A stretch of DNA of 64,000 bases, from NCBI GenBank assembly GCA_025677825.1, contig JAIXMO010000020.1, positions 310,001 through 374,000 of the forward strand, read 5' to 3'. Positions within the stretch are counted from its first letter, which is position 1; each line of letters begins with the position of its first letter. The DNA is from Helicostylum pulchrum (lineage: Eukaryota; Mucoromycota; Mucoromycetes; Mucorales; Mucoraceae). The translations under genes were made by a program, and so were the position numbers. Below are positions 36,857-52,533 of the stretch, piece after piece. The notes below the pieces were generated by a model that saw only the letters and a program-made list of their open reading frames with translations, did not search any database and was not told the DNA's origin.

Positions 36857-37624
36857 AATAAGGAAAAGAAAGAAAAGGATTTATTGTATAAATAAAACGA
36901 GTAAATGAATTTTTTATATAATGCGTGTGTTAGATCCGATTGTATAGTTACTTCACATACTGACATCATATACGCATCATCTATTTATATGTTATCCCAG
37001 GTTAAAAAAAAAAAAAATAGCTTATATGTAGTCAAAACCATGGGCGTTTTAATCCCTCCAAAAAAAGTAATACAGTACTGATTGATTTAGCAATAGATAG
37101 GTTTTAGAGATAGAAAAAAGAACATGTCACTTTTTACTGCAAAATAAAACATGGTTGCATCTTTTTTTTTTAAAAAAAAATGAGCCTTTTTAAACTTATG
37201 TAACCCTATTCTGTTTTTTTTTAAAAAAAGAGATAACGCTAAGCAAAAAAATCAGCTAGCTTCAAAGCATCAAATACGTAAGATTTTGCGTGTCAGTTTA
37301 CAGGTACACCCGTAACGTGATTTTAATGACTCCTTACGGTATATGGGTAAACCGAAGCAATTTAATTTATCTTTAGGCAGTTTTTTTTTTTTTTTTCTGT
37401 ATGAGGTTACTTGAGATCAACAAATCTCACATTATAATCTTGAGTTTCAAATCTTGTACCTGGATTTTACTTGTGATATAATAACAACAAACATCTCTCT
37501 TCTGTTTAGACGATGGCAAGATCAGCGACATAAAAAAAGAACTATAGTGGCCAAGAATGGTCTTTCTCTCTCTTTTATTATATATGTGGAATCAAAAAGA
37601 AAAAAAAAAAAAAGGTATACACAT
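36857..37624. other. intergenic, MFS promoter region and MAPK 3' flank
   Basis: AT-rich with T/A runs at 37160-37225 and 37380-37396. No gene was seen. Confidence 0.6.
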
Positions 37625-39703
<2,079 letters not shown>

Positions 39704-40435
39704 TTTTATTTTATTTATAAAAAAAAAGGGGGAAAGGATAAAGAAAAGAGAAAAGAGAAAGGGGAAGAAAAAAAAAAAAGAAAAAAAAAGGTTAATAGGT
39801 TAATCACGTGAAATAAAAGCGCGGAATAAATGGAAAGGGGTGGTATCGAAACAAAAAGAATTTCGTCGTTTGCATTGGTTGCATTGGTTTAGTGATTTCT
39901 TTTTTATTTTCTTGTAATAATGCAAACTCAGGCATTAATCGTTCCGAAATATTACAACGTGTTAAAAAAAAAACGTAGTCAGTCAGGAATAAAGTCTGCT
40001 TCAGTTTTGAAATAATCGATACGGAATACTTTCTATGTAGGCTTCAGAACCGATGTAACAACAACTGTTACTTCTACTACCACTTTCTTATTTGTTCATC
40101 ATGTAAAAAAAAAAAAAGGTCGTAGTTAAAAAAAAACAATGCACTTTAGTGTTGAAGGATAACATGGCTGTTACACAAAGCAAACGAAGGAACAGCAAGC
40201 TAATGAGTATACATGACAACTTGAAAGCAAACGATGTGTGACAATTTGTTTGTTTGATCCGAGTTCACATCAGGCAATATAAAAAAAACTCAAGGTCACA
40301 AAACTTTATATTTTAAAGAGAGAGGCTTTTTTTTTTCTTTCCTTTTTTTCTTCTTTTTTTTGTTATCATCATCACCTCCTCTCTCTCTTTCCCTTTATTT
40401 CCTTTCTATTACTAAACAACCGAATTTATTTGATA
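39704..40435. promoter_or_regulatory. divergent promoter region, MAPK / RRM-R3H
   Basis: About 730 bp between two divergent ATGs. GA-rich runs lie next to the MAPK start and CT-rich runs next to the RRM-R3H start, that is, pyrimidines on the coding strand before each start. A repeated TTGCATTGGTT is at 39872-39888. No gene was recognised. Confidence 0.5.
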
Positions 40436-40525
40436 ATGACCACACCTCTTATGAATGACGATTTAAACAACACTCCTCGGTCTCGGCCTTCTTCTATTAG
40501 AAGACTTCGTAGAAGGGTAACATTG

Positions 40526-40560
<35 letters not shown>

Positions 40561-41833
40561 AAACTAACCCAAAAATAAAATTAGGAAAACGGCACTATTA
40601 TTAGTGCACCTAATTCTAGACCTTCTTCAAGACCTTCTTCACGTCCTTCATCTCGACCTGTTTCTCCTACAGGAAGTAATTACATGAACAATTTGGAATC
40701 GAATAATGATGATCAAGTAATACCTACTGCTATTGTAATTAAAAATATCCCCTTTTCTGTAAAGAAAGATGCACTCTTAAGTAAACTTGTAAGTACATAC
40801 AAACAATACAACTCTAATATATATATAGTTATACTAATATATAAAAAAGACATCGATGGATGTTCCAGCAGCTTATGCTTTTAATTATCATTTTGATAAT
40901 GGTGTTTTCCGTGGACTTGCTTTTGCAAACTATCGTACATCAGAAGAAACGGAAATAGTAGTGAATACAATTAACGGACTTGAGATTGGAGGACGTAAAT
41001 TACGTGTTGAATATAAAAAAGTGTTACCAAATAGTTCCAGCAGCACTAATTTAATGGAATATAATAATATGAAAGAGAGAGAGGCTGTTCCAATCGCTTC
41101 ATCTTCTACTTCTTCACAACCTAGTTCGCCAATGATGGGTGAACGTAAATTGAATACAAGTACAGAAGAAGGTAATTTAAAACTGCCAAAAAAATATTAT
41201 GTACGTGTTATCGTAATAATTCAAGTTTATTAGATAATTTGGACTTGAATGATCCCAGTGTATTGGAATTATATAGCTATCTTTTACTCTTCCGTGGCGA
41301 TCCCAACGCCAATGAATTAGCTTTACCAAAGACACTTTCATCAAAGGAACGCAGAGACGCTCATTTAATTGCAGACAGACTTGGTCTTGCACATTTTTCA
41401 GATGGATTTGGTGCTGATAGAAGAGTTGTCGTTGAAAAGAATAGAAATCCTCTTGCAACACTAGTTAGACTTCAACACAAGAACTCTAGAGGTTCATTAA
41501 GATCAAGTCCTAGTCGTGACAGATTAAACAACAACAACAACAACAACAGTGGTAGCTCTGATAATAAGAGAGACTCTTATAGAAAGTCAATGATGTAAAG
41601 TTAAAAAAAAAAACTAACAATTTTATTTTAATTTATACTAATAAAGTTTAATACCATGTAGGAGTACCAGCACCACTGCCGAAGTACCCGCCTCCAATGT
41701 AATTCATCCTATTCGTCAACCTCGCGGACCTGAGCCTGGAAAGAATTTCGCTTCCCGTAAAGTCACTGTAGATGAAACTGATGCATTGGCTGAAGCTTTA
41801 TCTCGTCAATTATTAACTCATGTTGGTGCTTGA
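40436..41833 (+). CDS. RRM and R3H domain RNA-binding protein (Pin4/Cip1-like)
   Basis: Exons 40436-40516, 40585-40788, 40850-41171, 41234-41594 and 41662-41833 encode 379 aa. The N-terminus is SR-like (SRPSSRPSSRPSSRPVS). An RRM (about 80-160) has RNP2 AIVIKNIPF and RNP1 RGLAFANYR. An R3H domain (about 215-275) contains ELALPKTLSSKERRDAHLIA, DRLGLAHFS and DRRVVVEK. The C-terminus IRQPRGPEPGKNFASRK is shared with Pin4/Cip1/Cip2 proteins, which bind mRNAs in stress and cell-cycle control. The 41172-41233 intron was chosen because it alone joins the frames; the unspliced frame stops at 41233. Confidence 0.83.
40528..40558. repeat. (CA)n microsatellite in intron 1
   Basis: A perfect 31-nt CA tract lies inside the first intron of the RRM-R3H gene. 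Confidence 0.92.
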
Positions 41834-42105
41834 ATAATAATAAAAAAATACCTTGTTAAATTCTATACTATAAAAATGGTTTTCTTATACAGCAGTGTCA
41901 AACTGTGTATCTCAAACTGATACGTTGTCTTGCCTTTAAAAACATATCACCATTAAAGCGCTTTTTAAGTGTACAAAAAACGTGAGCAAGCGGAATGTTA
42001 AAAAAAAAGTTATTTCGCTCGTTATGATAATCCTCGTTTTTTTTTTTTTTTTTCTCCCTTTTTTTCTTCATTACTTTTTTAAATTAACAAACAAGAAGAA
42101 AAAAA

Positions 42106-45100
42106 ATGTCTTGGGATTCACAACTTACACCTCAAGAACAAAAGTACTTTGTTCAATTATTTCAGTCTGTTAGTAAGACGCAAGACGGTATTGTCACCGG
42201 TAATGAAGCTGTACGCTTCTTTGCTACTTCTGGTGTACCCAACGAAATATTATCAGAGGTAATTATTATATTTTTTTTTTGTATCGAAAAACCATTAACT
42301 GACAACGAATCTAGATTTGGGAAGCTGCTGACCGTGATAAGGTTGGATACTTGACTCCAGAAACCTTTTCCATTGCCCTCAAGTTGATTGCTTGTGCTCA
42401 ACATGGTAAAGAAGCTGCTGAACCAGTCTTGGCAACAGGTAAAACACCCAAAAAGAAACAAACAAAAACAATGAATTAAAAAAACCTAACTTTTTTTTTT
42501 AAAATTCTAGTTGTACCTCTTCCTCAATTCGATGGTGTTGCACCTAGTCCTATCAGTACACCCTTATTATCAGCTCCTTCTATCAACAGTTCAATTATCA
42601 CTGCTGCCGAGCGCGAAAAATATGCAAACATATTTAAAGTACATCAACCCGTAAACGGTGTACTTGATGCCACTACTGCCAGAAGTGTATTTTTAAAATC
42701 CAAGTTACCAATGGATACTTTGGGTCAAATTTGGTAAGTTTTTGAGAATATAAAGATTATAATAATAGAGAGAACTAATAAGCAAAAAAAAAAACCCCGT
42801 GGAATAAAAAGGTACTTGGCAGATGTGCGCCAATCAGGGTCGTTGAACCAAACTGAATTTATTATTGCCATGCACTACATTGCCAAGTTAATGGATGGCA
42901 CACTTTCTAGCTTACCAGATAAATTACCACCAGCTGTCTTTCAATCAGCCAACGGTAGCACAACACCACAACAATCACCACTAGTACGTAATATGACATT
43001 GAATTCTCCTGCCATCGGTGGACTTCGTCAGCACAGTATCATGACTCCTCCTCAACGTGCCAGAACAATTGACTCATTAGGTAATCTAGCTTTCGGTCCT
43101 TCAGCTCCAATCCATGAACCAGCTCAACACTGGGACGTCTCGGCTCAAGAAAAGCAACAATTTGATGCTTATTTCGATAAAATCGATTCTGCTAAAGCTG
43201 AATTAATTCAAGGCAAAGAAGCAGTTGAATTCTTCAAGAATTCAAGACTCCCCGAAGCTGAATTAGCTCATATTTGGGACTTATCTGATATCCAACAAAG
43301 AGGAGCGTTATCCAGAGACGAATTTGCAGTTGCCATGTACTTGATCCATAAAAGATTGGCTGGTGATCAATTACCTCAGACCTTACCAAAGAGCCTAATT
43401 CCTCCTAGCAACAACAACAACCACAATCAATTACAATCTCCTTTCACCAACGTTGTATCCAGCCCATCTTTATTCACTGCGTCTCCTGCCATCACGCAAC
43501 GCTCTGTGGTGGCTGTCGATAACGATTTATTAGGAGATTTTGGAAACGAAAGTGTAGCTCATGAAACAAACCAAGTAAACACCATGTCCAACCAAATATC
43601 CTCTTTATCTTTACAAACCGGCGACATTCAAAACCAAAGGGTATCTGGTGAAAACACACTAGAGCAACTAACAAACCAAAGAAAGGAACTGGAAGCACAA
43701 ATGACAAATGTCCGTATGGCACACGAAGCCGCCGTAAAGGATTTAAACGAGATTCAAGAAACCGTTCGACGTGAGGAAGGAGAATGGGATCAAGTACGTA
43801 CCCACTACGAACAATCGCAACAAGAACTAACTGCACTTCAACATGAAATTGCACAAATGCAACAAACATTAGAAAACGGACGTGCCGAAACAGAGAGTCT
43901 TCGACGACGCGTGCATGAAGTTCAAGAAGAGACGAAAAAAGCCAACGATGAATTAAACGCATTACGTGCTCAAAACAAGCAAACGAATATGATGCTGGAT
44001 ATTAATAGACGTCAAGTAACTGCTGCAGAACAAGACCGGTCCTTAGCAAAACGTAATTTAGAAGACTATAAAGTAGCTGCTGATTTAACTTCAAACGAAG
44101 GTGGAGATTCTTCCGTCGTTACAACGCCCGCTCTTCAAAACTTATTTGGCGACTCTCCTATAACAACAAACACAAATCCTACTTCGCCAAATGCCACTTC
44201 GCCAACTGCTACTTCGCCATTTGCTGAATTCAGCTCGATGGCAGATCAAAACGCCAACCCTGTGTTTGCCGATGCATTTTCTGCTACTCCAACCCCTACC
44301 ACTGCAGGCGATAATGATTTCGATGCGATCTTTGGCAACATCGGTAGTTCCACCACATCCACCCCTGTGCATGTATTTGATCAATGGGTTTCCACTACTC
44401 CCTCAACCCCACCCAGCAAGACATCTCGTGGCCCTCCTCCTCCTCCACCTCAAAGCAGACACCATCGTCAAACATCTGAAGTCAGTTCAATTACCTCTGC
44501 TGTTTCTTCTGCTCCTAGCAAAAAAGTCCGTGCTCCTCCTCCACCACCACCAGCTCCTGTAGGTTTATTCTCCCCTACTCTTAGCACACCTCAAATTAAC
44601 GAAATCTCAGACAACGAAGAAGACGATGATGATTTTGAAGCTGCGTTTTCAGGAAAACTCCCTGAAGCTAAAATTGTTACAAAGGCTAATGAGGATGAAT
44701 TTGCTGATTTCGATGACGCCTTTGTTTCGTTTGATACCAAACCTTCCACTACACCCCAAACTGTCAGTACGCCTGCTGTACCAACTACTCCTCCAGCAAA
44801 CGCTTCCACAGATGACTGGACATCGGGTTTCGGTGAATTCGATTTCAGTAAACCTCAAGCTGAAGCACCAACGCCAGTTGCACCAGCGGAAAAAAAGGAT
44901 CAGGATTGGGATTCAATCTTTGGAACTGCTTCGACTGCTGCAGCAGTACCTGCACAACCTATGGCCACAGAAGCTACTACTACTTCCGATGGCTTTGATG
45001 ATGCGTTCTCTAGTTTCGGCGATGATTTTGGAAAGCAAGCTGCTCCTAAAGCAACTCCTGCGAAACAATCAAGTATTGGCATTGTAGGTGATAAAATTGA

Positions 45101-45218
45101 GGAATTGGTAAAGATTGGGTTTAATGAACAAGAGGCAAAAGATGCTTTGAATCGGTACGATCAGGATTTAGAAAAAGCTACTAATTTTTTACTGGATCAA
45201 ACTTCTTCTAAAGCGTAA
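42106..45218 (+). CDS. EDE1: Ede1/Eps15-like endocytic scaffold
   Basis: Exons 42106-42258, 42315-42438, 42511-42733 and 42812-45218 encode 968 aa. Three EH domains lie at about 1-100, 120-220 and 270-365 (KYFVQLFQSV, EREKYANIFKVHQPVNGVLD, EKQQFDAYFDKIDSAKAELI), each with a helix-IW-x-LAD/LSD core. A coiled coil (about 440-600) follows, then Pro runs (PPPPPP) and DDFEAAF/DDAFSSF acidic-Phe motifs. A C-terminal UBA (about 923-963) has IEELVKIGFNEQEAKDAL. Ede1 is an early endocytic-site organiser that binds NPF cargo adaptors and ubiquitin. The order EH3-coiled coil-UBA identifies it. Confidence 0.93.
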
Positions 45219-45735
45219 TTTTTAAATAAAATCTTAAAAAAAAAAACTGTATATTTAAACAGTTTTGTTGTTTAAAAAAAAACGTGGACTCTTTCATTCG
45301 TTTAAAACCAAGTTTCCCAAACGCCTCGGTTTTTTGATTTTTGATTTTTGATTTTTTTTACTCTTCGTCGAATGCATGATTTTAATTATACTTGAAACAG
45401 ATATTGTAAACACGCTCGCTGAAATAAGTACCGCTATTATGTGGGTATTGGTTTCAGCAAATTTTTTTTTCTTCTGCGGACATGTAAATAAAGAAAGCTG
45501 ATGAATAATCCAAGTAACACGACTAAAAAAAAGCTATTGCATTTATGGCGCGTATGACGCATCTATTTCCATTTATGCCTTTATTAAACGTATTACTAAT
45601 CCTCGTACATTAAGTTCCAAACATCTCAAACCTACCGCGCGAATTTTGCTTTGGATATAAAAAGAAGAGTTTTTTTTTTTTTTTGTACATTATTTATATT
45701 ATTTATTAATTCTTTTTTTCTCTTAAAACTTAAAA
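45219..45735. other. intergenic, HSP31-like promoter region
   Basis: Holds a short direct repeat of TTTTTGAT around 45333-45352 and T-runs. A TATA-like element is listed separately. No gene was seen. Confidence 0.6.
45656..45662 (+). promoter_or_regulatory. TATA-like box of HSP31-like gene
   Basis: TATAAAA lies 74 bp before the ATG in otherwise T-rich leader, consistent with an inducible core promoter. Confidence 0.45.
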
Positions 45736-46464
45736 ATGTCTCTTCCTCGTAAAGCAATCATTGCCGTCTCAAGTTATAACGAAGTCTTTTATGCAGATGG
45801 TAAAAGAACTGGTTTGTTCTATACTGAAGCTCTTCACCCCTATCAAGCACTTGTCAAAGCCGGCTTCCAAGTAGACCTTGCTTCTGAAACTGGTACCTAT
45901 GGTATGGACGAACACTCCACTGAAAAGATGTTCCTTACCGATGAAGATGAAAAGATCTACAACGACCCCAACCACCCATTCAATGTCGCGTTAAACAAGC
46001 ACCTCCACAAGGCCAGTGACTTGAACCCCAAGGACTACGGTTTATTCTTTGCTTCTGCTGGTCATGCTACTCTTTATGATTACCCCAAGGCTCGTGGTCT
46101 CCAATCAATCGCCGAGGACATTTATGCTCGCGGTGGTATTGTCTCTGCTGTTTGTCACGGTCCTGCTATCTTGCCTGGTATCAAGGATCACAAGACTGGA
46201 AAGTCGATTATTGAGGGTAAAACAGTGACAGGTTTCACCGACAAAGGTGAGGTCGAATTAAACATCTTGGATAAGATTAAGGGAGACAAGGTGCCTACCA
46301 TAGAAGCGGCTGCCGCCTCAGTACATGCCAAGTATAGCTCTCCCGCTACACCCTTTGAAGACTACAGCTTAACAGACGGAAGAGTTGTCACTGGCGCTAA
46401 CCCTGCAAGTGCTCATTCTACTGCTGAAAAGGCTATTGAAGCATTTGAAAAAGTCAGCAAGTAA
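45736..46464 (+). CDS. HSP31-like DJ-1/PfpI protein (glyoxalase III type)
   Basis: Single exon, 242 aa, the usual size for fungal Hsp31-like proteins. The active-site Glu is in SSYNE (about 16) and the nucleophilic Cys in VSAVCHGPAIL (about 139). Family features include EALHPYQALVKAGFQVDLAS and the YPKARGLQSIAEDIYARGG helix. Relatives convert methylglyoxal to D-lactate without glutathione and protect against oxidative stress. It has C-rich codon use and no intron, both consistent with strong or stress-induced expression. Confidence 0.92.
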   Translation: MSLPRKAIIAVSSYNEVFYADGKRTGLFYTEALHPYQALVKAGFQVDLASETGTYGMDEHSTEKMFLTDEDEKIYNDPNHPFNVALNKHLHKASDLNPKDYGLFFASAGHATLYDYPKARGLQSIAEDIYARGGIVSAVCHGPAILPGIKDHKTGKSIIEGKTVTGFTDKGEVELNILDKIKGDKVPTIEAAAASVHAKYSSPATPFEDYSLTDGRVVTGANPASAHSTAEKAIEAFEKVSK

Positions 46465-47005
46465 AATATGTATATATATATATATCTATATCTTAAATAA
46501 AATCATTATAATGTTAGCCATGTAAATAAATCAAAAACCTTTTTTCTTTTGTAAATGAATCAGGCGCGATTCTGCATAAATTGTAAAACCTTCTGTTCCA
46601 ATTTTTATATACGTACCCTTTTCTTCACACTGTCAAAAATATCAAAGGGTCTTCAACCCTGCTTCCGTCCATTTTACTGCAATAGTATATATCGGGGCAT
46701 CCGAAAAGCGTCTTCTTTCTATTTATTTAAAGTTAATTGCTTTGGCGTAAAAAAAAAAATTGGTAGTAAAAATAAAGCGCATGTCTTGTATTTAAAATGA
46801 CTTATTGTTTTTTTTTCTATTTGTTGTATTCTTTACCCCTCCTTCGGCAAGGGGTAAAAAAAAAAGGACAAAAAAAATCAATCGATCGTCCTTAAAGTGT
46901 TTTATTCGGCTTATGCTTTTATTCGATTACTCTAGTAACAATTACTTCCCCCTCTCGTGTATAACGTATATTGTACAAATATAAGCTTCCCATATAATCA
47001 TAACT

Positions 47006-47044
<39 letters not shown>

Positions 47045-48079
47045 ATACATATAAAAATCTAAAAATAATTATGTAGGTTATACCTTGGTCTTTTTTCTTT
47101 GTACGAGTATAATACATAGTAGTAGTATTGGATGCGGAAACTTCCGTCTAATATACCTAGGCGTGCGCAGACCTATAATTAATGGTGCAGGAGTGTAAAA
47201 GTACGGTGGGGTTTTCTTCTTTTATAGATCGAAGGAAGAATAATTAAGCTCTCAAGTGGGAACAAACTAGAGGTTTTAAAAAAAAAAAAGGGATAATATT
47301 CTACAGCTAACCTTAATAGAAAATGACATTCAAATTAAGAATAAAAATCATCATTTTGCTTTTATTGTTATACTGGCACATGTTTTTATACGCGTATTCT
47401 ATAACTTCATATGTATGCGCGTCGGCTCGTTTCTCTTTTATAAACTAGTACTAATTAGTCTCGACTTTACAAGGAGAAAAGAATCATAAGCGTAGAAGTC
47501 ATTTCAGAGTCATTACTAAATTTGTGTAAATGTATTCATGGTAAAGAGAATACGAAAAGGGAAAAAGGAGGGGCCTTGTCTACCTATGATATGCATTATA
47601 TAAAAAGAAAAAGAAAAAAAAGTGGATCACATTGCATTCTAGCGCATGAATATGCGTGAGCCACTAATTTCGATATGCTTTTTGCATATATAAATACCAT
47701 ATAGTGTTAGATCCGTTTTTAAAAAAAAGTATGCTTCCTAAAACTTTGTACAAACATACTTCGACCCAAAAAAAACCCGGAGATTGAACTTTTGCAAGTG
47801 GTCAAGGCAGTAATACAATCATAAACTCGTTCTTGAGAGGATAGCAATATTTAGTCTTTTAACGTTTTGCTCCTTCCAATTAAAAAAATGCAAGGCTGTT
47901 GCTGTTCTCCTTTTTTTTTTTTTTTTTGCTAATTTTGGTAGGTGGAATTTGAGCATATAAAATATATATATGTTGCCGCTTTTAAAATTAAAAATTGAGA
48001 TAGTGACCTACTTTTTTGTTTTCTTTCACTTTTTTAATCTTTTTTTTCTACCATTTCAAAAAAGGCTAATTGTTAGAAT
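46465..48079. other. long intergenic region
   Basis: About 1.6 kb of AT-rich sequence between tandem plus-strand genes. It includes a 34-A homopolymer (47007-47040) and further A/T runs. No convincing coding or RNA gene was found. Confidence 0.55.
47007..47040. repeat. 34-nt poly-A tract
   Basis: The longest homopolymer in the window. It could be a retroposed poly-A tail, but no retroelement sequence is recognisable on its 5' side. Confidence 0.85.
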
Positions 48080-50333
48080 ATGGTATATAGCAATTTAGTT
48101 TCGCCCTTATCTTATAAATCGGTGTTGATGTTCACAGTTGATGGTCGACCTAGTGTAGAAGTATGTAAATTAATAAATAAATTCGATTTTTTTTTTTACC
48201 AACTAAAAATTATAACAGGATATTCACGGTTTATTTTTTACCTTGATGTCTCAACTTAATTTTTCAGTACATCGACACATGTTTCGAAATTACGTAAACA
48301 CATTCTCTTCAGAGGAGGCAATAGCAGAAATAGCGTCACTAAATATATCGTCTGCCGCCGCCGCGAGGGCAACTTCATCAAGTGCATTGAAAATGGAACG
48401 GGATATGGCTAAAGCTCTTATACAGCAATTTCTTTGGACACGATTAATAGAAAATGCCGTAGAGCCACACAACCGTACGTATCGTGACAAAGGGATATGG
48501 AAATTAAAAGAAAAGGGACTATGTGTACTTCAAGATTACTGTGTAAATACAAATACAACGGAGTTATTAGAAAAATTTAAACATAATGTAGATCAAACCA
48601 GGGTAGAGCCAATGTTTCTTATACATATAGAGCGATTAGAAGAGAATGATCGCATGAACTGCACAAGGAAATACATTACTAGTTTATTCGCCATAATGAT
48701 AGCAAGTCTACCTCTTCGTAATGATAATAACAGTAAGAACAGTTCTTCGGCTCCTCCTTTACAACACTATCCTAATAGGAAAACTCCCATTCATAATCCT
48801 ATTGGATTCAGTAGCCCGAACTATATCAGAAAAGTATCGATTACTGATAGACCCTATCCCTTTTATGAAAAATCTTTATCGAGGCATGCCTCGATTAGTT
48901 CCGCAGACTCTGGCTCCACTTGTTCTACTTCTTCATCACGGGAAGGAAAGTCAATTACAGATTATTTTCCTCATCTCAAGATCTTACCAAATGATTTACT
49001 TATTCATCACAAGGCATCAGGCAATATATTATTCCAACAACAAAAGACATTACTTTATAATTTAAATCCATCTTCCAGTAACAAATTCAAGATGCGTTCA
49101 GTATTCCCATCCGCATTATGTTGTAATTGGTTAGTTAGTTTTTGTACGGTCGCATCGAATGATGAAGCTGAAAGTATAATGACGGAATTCTTGAACCTGG
49201 GCTGGATAACATTTTACGATGAGAAGCATAAATATGATGATCAAGTAGAATCATCTAAATCGGTTGCATTGAAATTAACTGGTACCGGCATGAAAATAGT
49301 GATTGATGTTTCTCTAGAACAGTACACTGACTTTCAGCAGACCCATCAACCAAATGAATCCGTCTTGAATCATCTAAACAAACGATATTCGGTTGCATCT
49401 TCGTCTGGTTCTAGTAATTATACCGTGTCCACAACCTCCGGTTCTATTTTGTCCAATTTTGAAGAACCATTGCCAATTTCTAGATCACCCCTTCCGCCTC
49501 TTAGAACTTCAAGTCAGGTAAAAAATAACGATTCTTTCACTCCTATTTATAACGCCCCTCATCAGCATCATATTTATGAAGCAGGCTACAATAACTATGA
49601 CGGTGTTCCACCACTTCTTACAACCCCTTATACTGAAAATATTTCCAAATTACATTACAGAAATCCAACAGCTTCGGACTCTAATAATACTCCACCCCTT
49701 ACACCTACCGCACTTGGTAGTGATAGCATCAAGGAAACTAATTCAATCAAGCTTAAGGCTATATTAAAAGATACAAAACTGTGTACCCTGTTTAGAAATT
49801 TTCTTGGCATTAATTTATGTGTCGAGAATCTTGACTTTTGGGTAGATCATAGTCATTTACGCCGCAACTGTCACAAGAACCCTACCTTATTAGCTATGAT
49901 GTCTCCTACTAAACAGCAGCGACTTTTACAGGAAGCTTATATTCTATGGGATACTTACTTGAGTCCAGGAGCAAGTCGTGAACTTAATATAGATCATACT
50001 TTACGAGAAGATATGGCGGAAGAAATTTCAGATATGGTAACGTTAATCACAGCTGGTACTGGCGAAAGTATTATGACGAAAGTTATTATCTCTACTAATT
50101 CTGAATATGAAAGTCTTTCAACCTTATTAAACTGGTTTGATCAGGTGAACGATCAAATATTTAAACTAATGACGACTGATTCTGTTCCAAAATTTATGCG
50201 TACGACCGAATACAAAATGACCATTCAATCTTATTATGAGGAAGAAGAAATAGCTGCTAAAATGACAAACAGCGATCTCGACGACTTTCCTCCTCCCCCT
50301 CAAAGAAAGCTTAAGGAGACAATATTTTTATAG
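48080..50333 (+). CDS. DEP-RGS regulator of G-protein signalling (Sst2/FlbA-like)
   Basis: Exons 48080-48160 and 48219-50333 encode 731 aa. The N-terminal portion (about 18-200) has a fungal DEP-like region (VDGRPSVEDIHGLFFTLMSQ). A second DEP domain lies at about 310-390 (KMRSVFPSALCCNWLVSFCT, LGWITFYDE). An RGS domain at about 535-690 begins KLKAILKDTKLCTLFRNFLG and includes CVENLDFWVDH. This order matches yeast Sst2 and Aspergillus FlbA, GAPs for heterotrimeric G-alpha subunits in pheromone or growth signalling. The middle is Ser/Pro-rich and probably unstructured. Confidence 0.87.
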
Positions 50334-52533
50334 AAAAAATTATTTCCCTCAAATAGCCAAAAAAGTAATAGCCCATAATCTTTTCCCCCATAATAAATAT
50401 ACAGTTTTTTTTTTTTTTGTTCATTTAACTATTTCGTTATTACGTAAATATTGATAAATATGCATACGATTATATTGCAGAAATAGTTTAAATTACCGGG
50501 ATATATAAATCTTTATTTAACTAAATATATAAACGTATATACTGTTTTCTTTTTAAGATAATAAATAGGTATTTTTCTGTTTTTATATATACCGATATTT
50601 CATATTATTCTTAAATTAATAGAAGTAGTTGATTTTAGCAGGGGGGGGGGGGTGTCCGCGAGGGGTGAGAAATGGTACTTTATGGGAGTATAAAACCTGT
50701 AAATGGCTTTTTTTTTTCTGTACAAGAAAATATGATTGGAAAAAAAAAGACACTCCTTGGCTCAAAACCCACGTTAAGATGTCAAGTAAAAATAAAAATA
50801 ATAATAAAAAAAAAAGGCCCCCTGTTTTTTAGTTCTTTTTGAAAAAATCCAACTTTTTATATTTTTATTTTGGTTATCCATGTTTCCTCATTAAAAAAAA
50901 ACCTATTTCTGGTTTGTATGGTATTTTAGAGCGATAATAAAATCAGGCGTATACATTCCTTTTATTACCATTTTTTAAAAAATAGAAGAATGCCTAGTTA
51001 TGTAGAATAGAACAAATTGGCTTAAGTCCTAAATCATAATTAAAATGTATTCTACATGGGACAATTATGCTACTTAATAGGAGATTGTTTACAGGCTAGT
51101 TAAAAAGAAATAGTATTATAACATCGGTTATCGCGGTATTGTGATTGATTGCGCCTTTTTCATAAAAAAGAGAAAAAGATTCTGCATTGCATATAGACAG
51201 TACACCAATATAATTTAATTTATCAAAAGGAATATTTTTTTTACATCATTTTTTTTTTTTTTGAGAATAACTAGATTTATGATTTTATTTTTGCTAGTTT
51301 TTAAACTGAAAAAGGAGAGCAAAAAAGGCGAAAAACATTTCATTTGGATAGTTACCATACTAAAAACACTGTTTAGAATATTTACTAGTATATTTGTTAA
51401 CAAGACATTTTACCCCCAAGAGCCAAACAGGTCTACTAAAACGTTTATTTTATTTGCATTATTGTCCTTATTATTTCTTTTACTTTAGGTTTAGTTCAGT
51501 TTTACAAGTAAGCGATAATAGCTTGAGGATTTTTGCGGTTCTATTAGCCTCGGATTGGTTTTCGTATATTTCTTTTCACGGGTATATGCAAGGATTTAAG
51601 AGCAAGTAAGCGAATTATCTTTAAGTTTAAAAGTAGGGACGGTGTACATGCTGGCAAGTTCTCATGGTTTCCCTTATATTGTAATATAAGTGATCAGCCG
51701 AATAAACGGAGCGATTTAAACTGGTTGTGCTCGTTAAAAAAATAAGAAATTTTAATCTTGAACTTGTAAATACCCTGACATTCGACAGTTTATTTAAACT
51801 AAACTAGCATAAGTTTATACGCTCGTGCAAAAAAAAATAAAAAAAATACTCAACATAGCTCTAATGTTTAAATATACCTACTTACTCCGATGTTACATGT
51901 ACTAAATATACTACATGTGGTTAAAGTTGCAGGATTTAAATGCTCGAGTTCTAAATAAACAAGCAGAACCCTATACATTTGAGTCTGAATAAAAATAACA
52001 AGTATTCTTTGGTGTTTGATTTTATCTCTCCAACTAGCTCTATATTAACCTGCTTTTGTATATTTATCGAAATGTTGGATAATCGTATTTCCCATTTTTG
52101 CCCTTAAAGCTTCTTTTTTTTTAAAACTAACTCCCTTTTTATCGTCATTATATTCTTCTGTTATTTATTTCCATTTTTTTTCTTTGCAGTCCTTTTTCTT
52201 TCCTCTCTTTTATTTCTACTTTTTCCCATTTATAAGTGTTTAGTAACGAATAGACATTGAAGGGTCGTCAGCTCCTACCTTAAATATCGCTATTTATAGT
52301 TTTTTTTATAGAGTGCCTTCTGCTCCTAATACTATATGTATACATATATACTAAAAACATATTAAGAGTGAAACCTTGAGAGATCATACTCGTTAGTCTC
52401 ACTAAAAGTTAAAGATAGCCGGAGTAGATTGTTTTTTTTTGCATATTTTTGTAACAGCGCAATTTACCAAAAACTTTAACAGTTGTACAGAAAAATAGTA
52501 CGCCGCCCCCTTTTTTTCTTATCTCTTTATAAA
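50334..52533. other. long intergenic region
   Basis: About 2.2 kb AT-rich, with a 12-G run at 50641-50652 and many A/T runs. A 70-codon open stretch near 51394-51609 has no recognisable motif. No gene is called. Confidence 0.55.

Noticed and set aside
43492..43962. A 156-codon antisense open frame across the Ede1-like coiled coil
   Set aside because: Antisense of Gln/Glu/Lys-rich codons gives a long Leu/Val/Phe-rich frame by composition alone.
47007..47040. Poly-A tract as the tail of a retroposed gene
   Set aside because: The sequence before it has no coding similarity or target-site duplication that I could find.
51394..51609. A 71-codon open stretch in the long gap after the RGS gene
   Set aside because: It is hydrophobic and AT-driven with no motif or gene-like leader.
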